From NCBI GenBank assembly GCA_965217565.1, contig CBDCIS010000007.1, positions 1 to 23,126 of the forward strand: 23,126 nt of DNA. The letters run 5' to 3'. Positions 13,281-21,739 of the stretch are shown here, piece by piece (the stretch's first letter is position 1; the number at the start of each line of letters is the position of its first letter). Under the pieces are notes generated by a model, which had not been told where the DNA came from, did not search any database, and saw nothing but the letters and a program-made list of their open reading frames with translations. Origin of the DNA: CBDCIS01 sp965217565 (GTDB taxonomy: Bacteria > Chloroflexota > Dehalococcoidia > Lucifugimonadales > CATOSD01). Both the position numbers and the translations under genes were made by a program.

Positions 13281-13919
13281 ATGTTGGTGCATGACCGGTT
13301 AACCGTCCTCACTCTGCTCATTCTACTCTGCGTTGGCTGCTCCAATGTGAATCTCGACGTAACGCCGACACCTAGTCTGGTCCGCCTACGGGTGGAGCTT
13401 GGCGGCAATGCGAAGTCTGAAAACTGGGAATCATTGAGCGCTGAACGCGAGCAGTTGCAGTCGGACCTAGTGCACACATTGGAACGGCTGGAGAGCGCTG
13501 GGTACAGATCAACGTGGAACGCTCGCAAGTCCTGGCCATGGCCCATTCAGACACAAGTAGCGAAGCAACTGAAAGACCTGGGCAGCATCGACGCGAAGTT
13601 ACTTTACTTGAACTCCCCGACGCCCCTGTACAAGCCGATCCCAACACGCCCGCCCAGGAGCGTTCTTCAAGAATCTTGGGGCATCAGTCCTAACATTTCC
13701 CGCCCGATCCTGACGCCGACCCCCACGCCTACACAGCGCATCCTACCCACAGTTGATAGACCATCGCTCCAGAGACTCCACCAGATGTTCACTTGGTCAC
13801 CAGTCCCAACCGAGACGTTTTCTCCGGGGTTTTCGGAATGGCTGACGGGGACGCCTACGCCTACACCGACCGGGCCAACACACACACCCACATCCACTCC
13901 AGAACCGCCCGACCTTTAG
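13281..13919 (+). CDS. Putative Thr/Pro-rich lipoprotein
   Basis: A 212-residue protein. The N-terminus LTVLTLLILLCVGC is a hydrophobic signal segment ending in a possible lipobox with Cys20; the -3 Cys is unusual, so lipidation is likely but not certain. Residues 21-100 are charged and helical (SAEREQLQSDLVHTLERLESAGY). The second half is rich in Pro and Thr with TPTPTP runs (TPTPTPTQ, TPTPTPTGPTHTPTSTPEPP), a spacer style common in extracellular proteins of Chloroflexota. It begins right after the IS remnant, so its original promoter may have been displaced. It lies 169 nt before sngA. No enzymatic domain was recognised; whether it belongs to the defence cassette is unknown. Confidence 0.6.
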   Translation: MLVHDRLTVLTLLILLCVGCSNVNLDVTPTPSLVRLRVELGGNAKSENWESLSAEREQLQSDLVHTLERLESAGYRSTWNARKSWPWPIQTQVAKQLKDLGSIDAKLLYLNSPTPLYKPIPTRPPRSVLQESWGISPNISRPILTPTPTPTQRILPTVDRPSLQRLHQMFTWSPVPTETFSPGFSEWLTGTPTPTPTGPTHTPTSTPEPPDL

Positions 13920-14088
13920 GCGAAGCACTGGGGAGTTTTGCACGAGGCTCAGACCGGCAAGAAAAGTTGACGTGTACCGCTTATTGCGAAATAATTGGCC
14001 CAGTTACCTACGTGCTAAGCGGTACTGCGCGACCTCCTAAATCACGAGTCATCGCCAGGACGCGCATGAAACTTCAGGAATTGGATTC

Positions 14089-16329
14089 TTGAGTCTCTTT
14101 CGGTTCTTTCGAATACTGATTGGAAATGAAGAAAGCGGAACTCAACGGAGTTCGGCTAAGTCAACAGTTGTAAAGTCAGGCGAGAAGTCGACTTCGGTGG
14201 GGGCGAGTACACCCACAATTGGAGGAGAGGACGAGCCAACAAGCAACACACATCGCAAATCACAGACCAAAAGCCGCAGATCTTCTAGAGAAGAGACGCG
14301 TTGGGCTCAGCCTGGGGAAGTGGTGACGGTTGCAGGCCGCGCCATTCCGGGGATGGTCTATTTGGGCTCAGGCTCAGCTAGCCTGAGCAGAGTATGGGAA
14401 GGTAGCCCGTTCATCGACCCGAAGCTACGTGTGGCGGCGGACGACCCGGATGTTGCTGGTAACAGTTTCTCCTATTTCCCTAGATACGGAGAGATTCCAC
14501 CACGGGCTCGAGCGGCTTACCTTGATTGGCTAGCGGATGGTCGCCGGGACAAGAGCTACGGCATCGGCTATGTCTTCTTGTTCTTCTACGGACTCGAACG
14601 ACGGTTCTTTGTCGACTCTCCGTCTGAGGACGAAAAGCGAGCTCTAGTCGCAGAGACGGAGAGGCTGCTTGGAATATACGGGGAAAACCGCTCGATACAG
14701 GGATATCTGGGGATGTTTCTAGACACTGCGCGAGTCGTCCTTGCAAAAGATGATGAGCTAGAACCTTGTACGGAAAGCTCAGGCTACAGGTTACCGCTCG
14801 GACTGCAGGTGGCCATCGGACGCATGACAAAGAGAGGAGTCGCACTGAACGCGGACTGGCTCCTCGCTTGGTACTCTGCCCATCCTGACTACTCGTTTCG
14901 GACACCGGCAAGACGAGCCCAACCCGAATTCAGGGAACTCTTCAGGTTGCTCTTCAACGAACGGTACCCGAACGGGCTAAAGGTCAGAGCATCTAAGCGC
15001 GGCCTCAACGCCCAATACCGTGCTTCATCGGGGGCATTTGAGGTCGACCTAAGTACCTTCATCGGCGACATCCCGGATATTTCTCGTCTATCCCAACCTT
15101 TGAACGCAGCAAAGAAGATTGTCGACGAGGCTACGGGTGCGCTAGACCGATATAGCCGTTTTCTCGGGCGCAATCCTAATAGCCGAACCACGATGGAGGC
15201 GCATGTCCTACTCCCAGAACGCCTCTGGACAAAGTTTCCTTGCCCCGAACTAGAGGAACTACGCAACTGGGCTAACGACCTCATTTTGTCGGATCATCTA
15301 CCACTCATTGAAGAGGTCATCGAGCGTATCGAAGGGAATCGTCCGGAGAAAGTCAACACACGCCAGCTGACATGGGCAAGTGACTTGCTGGCCCGGCTTT
15401 CAATTGGCATGGCCCCCGATCCACGTTTTGCCTTGCGCAAACCAAAAGTCGGAGATCCCGTAGTTCTCTTCCGCCTGTCTGATGATACGTTAGATGCTGG
15501 GGATGTGAGCGAGAAGTACAGGGAAGTCTTGATCACGATCGCAATGGGGAGTTTTGTCGCTGGGGCTGATGGGATAGTCGCCAATGTGGAGCGCAAGGCC
15601 CTCCGCTCCATGGTTGAGTCCGCCGAGCTTTCTGATAGCGAACGAGAACGCCTACTCGCCAATCTCAGATGGATGACGGCGGTCCCGCCTGATCTAACTG
15701 TGTTCCGTCGTCAATTGGCGAACGTATCTGAGGACTTGTCCAAAGAGCTCGGACGGGTAGCTCTAGCTATGGCCGCTGTGGACGATTCAATCAGTCCTAG
15801 AGAGATTCAAGCGATCGAGAGACTCTATGTTGCCATAGGGCTTAGTACAGACGGCATCTATTCAGCCATTCATGACCTGACATCGGCCACTGAGCCGGTA
15901 GTGGTCCGTGCTTCTGATGATCAAGATATTGAATTCCTGATACCCGAAAGGCCGGGCCCTGACGGAGGAATCGTTCTCAATGCCGAGCGAGTAGCAGCCA
16001 TCAGGTCCAACACAGAGCGTGCCTCAACAATCCTCGGGGCAATTTTCCAGGAAGACGATCCACAGACTGAACCGGAGGAGACGTCGGGTGAAGACTACAC
16101 CAAGTATTTCGGACTCGACGTCAGACACTCTGACCTAGTCAGTGAATTGCTGACTCGATCACGTTGGGAAGAGTCAGAATTCGAGTCCCTGGCCAGTCGA
16201 TTCCAGCTGATGGCGGGTGGGGCTCTCGAGACAATAAACGAGTGGTCTTTCGAACGCTTTGACGACGTTCTTATCGAAGAGTACGAAGGCTACGAGTTGA
16301 ATCCTGAAGTTGCCTCTGAACTTAACTGA
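14089..16329 (+). CDS. sngA: Shango antiphage system TerB-domain protein SngA
   Basis: A 746-residue protein with three TerB-related parts. The N-terminal Ser/Thr-rich linker (residues 1-70) leads into a TerB_N-like domain (about 75-290, from RWAQPGEVVTVAGRAIPGMVY through YLDWLADGR and FFYGLERRFF). The helical TerB domain lies at about 475-590 (ITIAMGSFVAGADGIVANVERKALRSM, then VALAMAAVDDSISPREIQAIERLY). A TerB_C domain closes it (about 615-746, with FGLDVRHSDLVSELLTRSRW and INEWSFERFDDVLIEE). In Shango a TerB protein, a P-loop ATPase and a helicase together protect against phages; the mechanism is not settled. The start is a TTG at 14089 with AGGAA upstream, chosen because no in-frame ATG precedes the TerB_N domain. 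The next gene starts 12 nt after the stop. Base composition is lower in G+C than the backbone. Confidence 0.88.
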   Translation: MSLFRFFRILIGNEESGTQRSSAKSTVVKSGEKSTSVGASTPTIGGEDEPTSNTHRKSQTKSRRSSREETRWAQPGEVVTVAGRAIPGMVYLGSGSASLSRVWEGSPFIDPKLRVAADDPDVAGNSFSYFPRYGEIPPRARAAYLDWLADGRRDKSYGIGYVFLFFYGLERRFFVDSPSEDEKRALVAETERLLGIYGENRSIQGYLGMFLDTARVVLAKDDELEPCTESSGYRLPLGLQVAIGRMTKRGVALNADWLLAWYSAHPDYSFRTPARRAQPEFRELFRLLFNERYPNGLKVRASKRGLNAQYRASSGAFEVDLSTFIGDIPDISRLSQPLNAAKKIVDEATGALDRYSRFLGRNPNSRTTMEAHVLLPERLWTKFPCPELEELRNWANDLILSDHLPLIEEVIERIEGNRPEKVNTRQLTWASDLLARLSIGMAPDPRFALRKPKVGDPVVLFRLSDDTLDAGDVSEKYREVLITIAMGSFVAGADGIVANVERKALRSMVESAELSDSERERLLANLRWMTAVPPDLTVFRRQLANVSEDLSKELGRVALAMAAVDDSISPREIQAIERLYVAIGLSTDGIYSAIHDLTSATEPVVVRASDDQDIEFLIPERPGPDGGIVLNAERVAAIRSNTERASTILGAIFQEDDPQTEPEETSGEDYTKYFGLDVRHSDLVSELLTRSRWEESEFESLASRFQLMAGGALETINEWSFERFDDVLIEEYEGYELNPEVASELN

Positions 16330-16341
16330 TAGGAAGAGCAA

Positions 16342-17640
16342 ATGCCCACTTCTAGGATAAGGCCGCGAGAGAGGGATGCCATCATTCAGGCCCTAAGGGC
16401 AGGCGTAGTACCCAAAGTTGGCTTGCGGTACATCCAAGTCGGACGTACCGGCGAGATTGAAGAACTGATACGTGATTTAGAGCGGATAGAAGATGGCGGA
16501 GCCACTATACGCTTTGTCATTGGCGAATATGGTTCAGGCAAGACGTTCTTCATTAACTTGGTTCGGTTAATCGCCCTCGAGAAGGGCATGGTGTGCCTGT
16601 CCGCAGATGTTACACCCGACCGCCGCCTTCACGCTTCAGGTGGACAGGCACGATCGCTCTATTCTGAGCTGACTCGTAATGCATCCACCCGTAGCAAGCC
16701 AGACGGCGGAGCGATGGCATCGATAGTCGAACGCTTTGCGATGCAGGCCGTCAGAACCGCAGAGACAAGTGAACGCGAGCCAGGCGATGTCATTCGAGAC
16801 AAACTGGTTCATCTACAGGAACTGACAGGAGGTTATGATTTCGCCACTGTCATTTCCCGCTACTGGGAAGGCTTTGACACCGGCAATGATGAATTGAAGG
16901 TAGCCGCCCTCAGGTGGTTGAGGGCCGAGTACTCGACCCGGACGGAGGCTCGATTGGCACTGGGCGTTCGAACAATTGTTAACGATGCATCTTTCTATGA
17001 CCAACTGAAGCTCCTATCTTTGTTTGTGCGGCAGGTTGGCTATCAGGGTTTGCTCGTGTCCCTTGACGAACTCGTTAACCTGTACAAACTCACCTCGTCC
17101 CGGGCGAGACAGTCGAACTATGAACAGATCCTCAGAATCCTAAATGACGTGCTGCAGGGTACGGCCCGTAATCTGGGTTTCGTCTTCGGTGGAACACCCG
17201 AGTTTCTTATGGACACGCGGAGGGGTCTATACAGTTACGAAGCTCTTCAGTCCAGATTGGCCGAAAACACTTTTGCGCGTGACGGACTAGTTGATCTGAC
17301 TGGACCTGTGGTTCGGCTTGCGAATCTGACTCCGGAGGACATGTTCGTCCTACTGACGAACATCCGGCGCGTGATGCAGAAGGAGGACTCCGCTCTCCCA
17401 GATGAGGCGCTCACCGCCTTCATGTCACACTGCTCTCAACGCATTGGAGATGCCTACTTCCGAACCCCCAGGAATACCGTCACCGCCTTCGTAAACATGC
17501 TTTCCATTCTAGACCAGAACCCGAGTGTTGACTGGCAGTCACTAGTTGGGTCGGTAAATGTTGCCGAAGATCACACCAACGATGAAGATGTCAACACAGA
17601 TGGCGAAACCGATGACGAACTCGCTTCATTCAGACTCTGA
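16342..17640 (+). CDS. sngB: Shango ATPase SngB (DUF2791/BREX-like P-loop protein)
   Basis: A 432-residue ATP-binding protein of the DUF2791-type group, related to the ATPases of BREX-like systems. Walker A is GEYGSGKT at residues 61-68. Walker B is LLVSLDE at 237-243, after a long helical insertion (ERFAMQAVRTAE... to SFYDQLKLLSLFVRQ). The block FVFGGTPEFLMDTRRGLYSYEALQSRL is a sensor or arginine-finger region typical of this group. ATG 16342 has AGGAAGAG 3-10 nt upstream. It lies between sngA and the helicase with minimal spacing and overlaps the latter, so the three are one operon. The final 30 residues are acidic (EDHTNDEDVNTDGETDDE). Confidence 0.88.
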   Translation: MPTSRIRPRERDAIIQALRAGVVPKVGLRYIQVGRTGEIEELIRDLERIEDGGATIRFVIGEYGSGKTFFINLVRLIALEKGMVCLSADVTPDRRLHASGGQARSLYSELTRNASTRSKPDGGAMASIVERFAMQAVRTAETSEREPGDVIRDKLVHLQELTGGYDFATVISRYWEGFDTGNDELKVAALRWLRAEYSTRTEARLALGVRTIVNDASFYDQLKLLSLFVRQVGYQGLLVSLDELVNLYKLTSSRARQSNYEQILRILNDVLQGTARNLGFVFGGTPEFLMDTRRGLYSYEALQSRLAENTFARDGLVDLTGPVVRLANLTPEDMFVLLTNIRRVMQKEDSALPDEALTAFMSHCSQRIGDAYFRTPRNTVTAFVNMLSILDQNPSVDWQSLVGSVNVAEDHTNDEDVNTDGETDDELASFRL

Positions 17641-19822
17641 ACACTCAACCGCATTTGATCGCCTAGCTGAACCGGTCCGCCGTTGGATATGGGACAAGAA
17701 ATGGAATAGCCTGCGAGACATCCAAGAGCACGCGATTCACACGCTCCTGAACCACAATGGGGACGTCATCCTTGCTGCACCTACTGCGGGAGGTAAGACC
17801 GAGGCAGCCTTCCTACCGCTTATCTCATCAGTCATAGAAGAGCGAGGCGAGGGTGGCTTCGACCTCGTTTATGTAGGCCCACTCCGAGCACTCATCAATG
17901 ACCAGTTTCAGCGACTGGAAGACCTATGCAGAAGGTCTGACTTACCGGTCTACCCATGGCACGGAGATATCTCTCAAGGTATCAAGGCCAAGGCGCGAAG
18001 GAATCCGAGTGGGGTGTTGCTGATTACACCAGAGTCACTCGAAGCCCTTTTCGTGCTCCGAGGTTTGGAGATACCAACTCTGTTCGCAGCTACGCGCGCA
18101 GTGATTATTGATGAGCTCCATTCTCTGCTGGATAGTGAACGTGGCGTTCACCTTCGATCCCTGCTTACTCGCCTCGAGTTGGCAACTGACAGGCGTATTC
18201 GGCGAATCGGACTCTCAGCAACGCTTAGCGAGATGGACCTGGTCAAGGAGTATCTCCGCCCTGAAATGCCTGAGTCGGTAGTTCTATTGGAGAGCAGTTC
18301 TGATCGGAGTGAACTTCGGGTTCAGCTTCGAGGCTATGTGGACAGAGCTGACGAAACTCAAGTCGATGGTGTGGCGGCGAAGCGTGCAGTTGCCGAGCAT
18401 CTTTACTTGAACCTACGAGGTTCTCCGAATCTAGTCTTTGCCGGCTCGCGTCAGAACGTCGAGTGGTACTCCGACGCTTTGCGCGAGATATCTGAAGAGG
18501 CACGTGTTCCATTGGAGTTCTATCCCCACCACGCCAGCCTCTCGCGCGAACACCGACTCGATCTTGAATGGCGCCTGAAGACACGCCGGACAACGACAGC
18601 CATCTGCACGTCAACTCTGGAACTCGGCATCGATATCGGCGACATTGTCTGCGTGGCTCAGATTGGAGCTCCGTTCTCAGTCTCATCACTTCGGCAACGA
18701 CTTGGGCGGTCCGGCCGTCGTCCCGGCGACGCTTCCGTTCTCCGCATGTATGCCATCGAAGCTGAACCTGAGCCCACTTCCCATCCATTGGACCGATTGC
18801 ACCTGGATCTCATTAGATCTACCGCAATGATTGAGCTCCTGATTCAGAGATGGTGCGAACCACCTTCGCCACAAGCTCTACACCTATCTACGCTTACGCA
18901 TCAGATTCTGTCGGTCATCGCTGAACATGGGGGTGTGAGAGCCAATCGCCTTTACAATACTCTCTGCGGCAGTGGACCATTCCGACAAGTCGATCATTCA
19001 CTCTTCGCCAGAGTGTTGCGGCACTTGGGCCGGGCTGACGTAGCCCTGATCGAACAGGCACCTGACGGCGTGCTGTTACTCGGCGCTCGCGGCGAGAAGC
19101 TAGTCGAACATTACAGCTTTTATGCGGTATTCCAGACACCCGAAGAGTACAGAATAATCGCTGATGGCAAACATCTGGGGACCCTACCTTCGACTACGAT
19201 AATTGCCGAGGGCATGTCAATTGTCTTCTCTGGCCGGAGATGGAGGGTTACTAATGTCCATGATGCAGACAAGGTCATCGAGGTAACTGCTGACCGTGTA
19301 GGTCGAACGCCTCCCTTCGGCGGTCAGGGTGGCCTTATACACGACACTGTAGTTCAAGAGATGAGGAGCGTTCTCTCAAGTGAGACCATTCCGCGCTATC
19401 TGGACGGTGGAGCCAAGGAACTTTTGAGTAACGCACGATCTGAGTTCAGACGACTTGGGCTTGATCGACATTCGATCTACAGTACCGGGAAGCGTGGACG
19501 TGTGCTCGCCACGTGGGCTGGCTCGATCAAGACTTCCACGCTCGCTCTCCGACTGCGAGCTATGGGATATACAGTAGCCGCATATGATGGGTTTCTTGAC
19601 GTCAACTATGGGGAGGACGTACCTTCCGCAGAGGAAGCTCTACGGGAAATTGCAGACGCATCCGACACTTCTGCCGAAAGATTGATGGCCAGCAGCGCGA
19701 ATTTCATAGCCGAAAAATTCCACCCTTACTTAAACCGAGATCTATTGCTTGAGGAAGCAGCAAGCTCGAGACTTGACCTAGAAGCCCTTCCGGCGTTGGC
19801 GCACAGCATTATCGAGGATTAG
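17558..19822 (+). CDS. sngC: Shango Lhr-like DEAD/DEAH helicase SngC
   Basis: A superfamily-2 helicase of 754 residues. Motif I APTAGGKT lies at 74-81, VGPLRALIND (Ia) at 106-115, DELH (II) at 185-188 and SAT (III) at 220-222. STLELGIDIGDIV is motif V (352-364) and QRLGRSGRRPGD is motif VI (380-391). A Lhr-type winged-helix region follows (TLTHQILSVIAEHGGVRANRLY), then a beta-rich C-terminal domain. It would supply the translocating activity of the defence complex. The longest frame starts at ATG 17558, overlapping sngB by 83 nt; ATGs at 17582, 17588, 17600 and 17612 are alternatives, and 17612 (MTNSLHSDSE) gives the shortest overlap. None has a convincing ribosome site, so the start is open. 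No domain is missing and the frame is intact. Confidence 0.88.
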   Translation: MLPKITPTMKMSTQMAKPMTNSLHSDSEHSTAFDRLAEPVRRWIWDKKWNSLRDIQEHAIHTLLNHNGDVILAAPTAGGKTEAAFLPLISSVIEERGEGGFDLVYVGPLRALINDQFQRLEDLCRRSDLPVYPWHGDISQGIKAKARRNPSGVLLITPESLEALFVLRGLEIPTLFAATRAVIIDELHSLLDSERGVHLRSLLTRLELATDRRIRRIGLSATLSEMDLVKEYLRPEMPESVVLLESSSDRSELRVQLRGYVDRADETQVDGVAAKRAVAEHLYLNLRGSPNLVFAGSRQNVEWYSDALREISEEARVPLEFYPHHASLSREHRLDLEWRLKTRRTTTAICTSTLELGIDIGDIVCVAQIGAPFSVSSLRQRLGRSGRRPGDASVLRMYAIEAEPEPTSHPLDRLHLDLIRSTAMIELLIQRWCEPPSPQALHLSTLTHQILSVIAEHGGVRANRLYNTLCGSGPFRQVDHSLFARVLRHLGRADVALIEQAPDGVLLLGARGEKLVEHYSFYAVFQTPEEYRIIADGKHLGTLPSTTIIAEGMSIVFSGRRWRVTNVHDADKVIEVTADRVGRTPPFGGQGGLIHDTVVQEMRSVLSSETIPRYLDGGAKELLSNARSEFRRLGLDRHSIYSTGKRGRVLATWAGSIKTSTLALRLRAMGYTVAAYDGFLDVNYGEDVPSAEEALREIADASDTSAERLMASSANFIAEKFHPYLNRDLLLEEAASSRLDLEALPALAHSIIED

Positions 19823-20229
19823 CCGTGAGGTCGAATCCTCGTGCTAGAGTTTAGCGTTCAAGTTGCTCATTTTGATTAAGGCCCCAACAGGTCTTCCGTA
19901 GACCCATAGCACTTTGAGGTGTCCGTCCCCGCTGCCGACCCAGGGCTGGTTTGTATCGATGTTTAGTGGGAATGGCAATTTAGGCATTTGAGGAAAATGT
20001 CCTTTGCAAGGCTTGCTGGCTGAGCGTGGTGCGACCTGATGCCGGTGTAAAAGGCGAGAAGCAATTGAGATATGGTGGTTTCGAAGTTCAGTGATTCTGT
20101 CCGCCAAAGTGTTCAGCGAAAATGTCGCCATGCGACGGATTGCAGCGGACGCCGGGGACAAGGGCTTGATGAGCGGTGATGATTTCGCGATTCTGTATTC
20201 AAGTGGGACATTTGACAAAGGAGAACGAA
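19823..20229. other. Region after sngC without a confident gene
   Basis: These 407 bases hold a minus-strand open frame (19844-20218, 124 residues) with no recognised domain, no clear ribosome site and a composition that does not resemble a folded protein, so it is not called. A T-arm-like motif GAGGTCGAATCCTC occurs near 19826-19839, but no complete tRNA can be folded around it. No terminator with a T-run was found after sngC. Confidence 0.4.
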
Positions 20230-20496
20230 GTGAACACTGGTAGTCGTGAAAATGCGAATGAAGAGACTATGGTGCAATATGGAAAGGGGACGCCAATTGC
20301 GGCGCATGGCACTCTTTCAGAAGCCGTTGGCATTGTGACTCCGGCTGATGCCATTGTGTTTGAAGACTCTCCAAACCTCAGATACTTACGGCTGAAGAAT
20401 GGGGACTTCAGTTTACCCCATAGGGTGTTTCTTGTTCTTGAGGGCAAGAAGTTTGAGATTACTATGCAAGCGCTCCCTAATGAACAGTCAGATTAG
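20230..20496 (+). CDS. Small hypothetical protein downstream of Shango
   Basis: An 88-residue protein without a recognised family. The GTG at 20230 has AAAGGAG 6-7 nt upstream, a better start than the upstream ATG codons, which lack one. The N-terminus is polar (NTGSRENANEETMVQYGKG). The middle, LSEAVGIVTPADAIVFEDSPNLRYLRLKNGDFSLPHRVFLVLEGKKFEITMQAL, alternates hydrophobic and charged residues as in a small beta-rich fold. It is on the same strand as sngABC but 407 nt downstream, so it is probably transcribed separately. Its base composition matches the cassette. Whether it assists the defence system is unknown. Confidence 0.6.
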   Translation: MNTGSRENANEETMVQYGKGTPIAAHGTLSEAVGIVTPADAIVFEDSPNLRYLRLKNGDFSLPHRVFLVLEGKKFEITMQALPNEQSD

Positions 20497-20936
20497 TTTC
20501 TAGGGAAAGTGATGCGTCTGTCTCGGCAAACGCCGACTCCTATTTGGCAGTTTTGACCAACTCACAATCCTCACATCCAGTCAGGGCACAGCGAATGAGT
20601 GTGTTTGACTCAGTTGCGACCGGAGGGTGAGCTGTTACAAAGAAAGGTGCAATTTTGGGTGCCCGCCACGACCGAAACCTATCTCGACGGACACAGGACT
20701 GTCAAGGATGAGTTCATGTGACGCCAAACATGGAGGTGGCCTTGGCATGTCACGTCACTTGAAACAGAAACCCCTCCTCTCGGATGGCTTGTGCCATTGA
20801 GCCAATACAGATCGTTTAGCGATTGCCTAAGTGACATTAATGCAGCACGTGTGCCATTCATGTGTCGTCAGTTCTTGGGCGGGCACTAACAGGGTTCGCT
20901 TTCCCAAGTGGAGTCACGGGCGAGTTCCTCAATCCC
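20497..20936. other. Non-coding stretch between small gene and DUF3800 gene
   Basis: No gene, repeat array or RNA gene is supported in these 440 bases. Short open frames on either strand lack ribosome sites and protein-like composition. The change from less to more G+C-rich DNA takes place around 20870-20940 and may mark the right edge of the defence insert. Confidence 0.45.
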
Positions 20937-21719
20937 TCACCCCCTGACGATCCCCTGGGGGTCTCGTCGCGACGCCTTCCGGTTGAGTGCGCAGTCCAGG
21001 ATTGAGAACGCTTCTCGGATGCCCATGTCCTCGGTGCCGGGTACGGATTCCTCCTCCTGCATGAGCAGGGAGTGGGCGATGAGGTCGGCCATCTGCAGCA
21101 GGTAGTCGGAGTCTGAGCTTCGGAAGGAGGGACCTCCGATGACGCGCTCGAGGGGGATGTTCCGGGTCCTCTCCCCCTCCTCCCACAGCTCGTACCGGCT
21201 GGGCACGGGGTTGAATATCCTGAGCCTGCGGTAGGCCCTTGTGACCATCTTTTCCCTGCCCTTGTCGAAGATGAGGAATGCGTGTCGGCCCGCCGCCTTG
21301 ACCGAGGTGTTGACGCGGTTGAGCAGCCGGTCGAGGCTGACCTGCTCGTATTCCCTGACGGCCTGCCTGCGCAGACAGACGTTGATGACCTCGACGCCGC
21401 CGATGCGGATGGCGGCGTCCTCCATGCGGCGCAGCCCGCTGGTGAGGACCTCGGCCCCCTGCCTGGGAGGGAGCCGCTCGCTGGAGCCGCCGTTGCGGAT
21501 CGGTGTTTCCATTCCCGCAAGCGGAGCCTGCCCCGTTGCCGATACGGTGTCGCGGGCTTGAAGCTCTCTGGTGGCCGGGACGGCGTACCGGTCCTGAAGC
21601 TCCATTCTCCACTCATAGATGTCGCCGAACAGGTCGTTCCAGCGCTCGGCGTCCACCCCCAGGGCGGATCGGACGTGGCGGCTGGGACCCTCGGACTCAC
21701 CGACGTAGTACAGACGCAT
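20937..21719 (-). CDS. DUF3800 domain-containing protein
   Basis: DUF3800 proteins have an RNase H-like fold and are common on mobile elements and in defence islands; their activity is mostly untested. The 260-residue protein opens with MRLYYVGESEGPSRH, where the family usually has Y-(I/V)-D-E-S-G, so the first acidic residue is Gly here (codon GGT). Later family-like blocks are HAFLIFDKGREKM near residue 164 and the C-terminal SDYLLQMADLIAHSLL, with the conserved Asp. The middle contains a long Arg/Glu-rich helix pair. The ATG at 21719 has GGAGG 9 nt upstream. It starts 20 nt after the stop of the replication-relaxation gene, so the two form an operon. The assignment rests mainly on the ends and overall layout. 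Confidence 0.72.
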   Translation of the reverse strand: MRLYYVGESEGPSRHVRSALGVDAERWNDLFGDIYEWRMELQDRYAVPATRELQARDTVSATGQAPLAGMETPIRNGGSSERLPPRQGAEVLTSGLRRMEDAAIRIGGVEVINVCLRRQAVREYEQVSLDRLLNRVNTSVKAAGRHAFLIFDKGREKMVTRAYRRLRIFNPVPSRYELWEEGERTRNIPLERVIGGPSFRSSDSDYLLQMADLIAHSLLMQEEESVPGTEDMGIREAFSILDCALNRKASRRDPQGIVRG

Positions 21720-21739
21720 GATGATCAACCTCCGTTGTT

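Noticed and set aside
13667..13897. Minus-strand frame encoding GVGVGVG-like repeats
   Set aside because: Antisense of the TPTPTP repeats of the lipoprotein gene.
13793..14092. 99-residue plus-strand frame whose TGA overlaps the sngA TTG start
   Set aside because: The overlap would fit coupling, but most of the frame lies over the lipoprotein gene and it has no domain or ribosome site.
19826..19850. T-arm-like GAGGTCGAATCCTC resembling a tRNA 3' end or attachment site
   Set aside because: The loop is one base short and no acceptor, anticodon or D-arm partners could be found upstream, which is coding sngC.
19844..20218. 124-residue minus-strand open frame after sngC
   Set aside because: No ribosome site, no recognised domain and unconvincing composition; kept only as part of the unassigned region.
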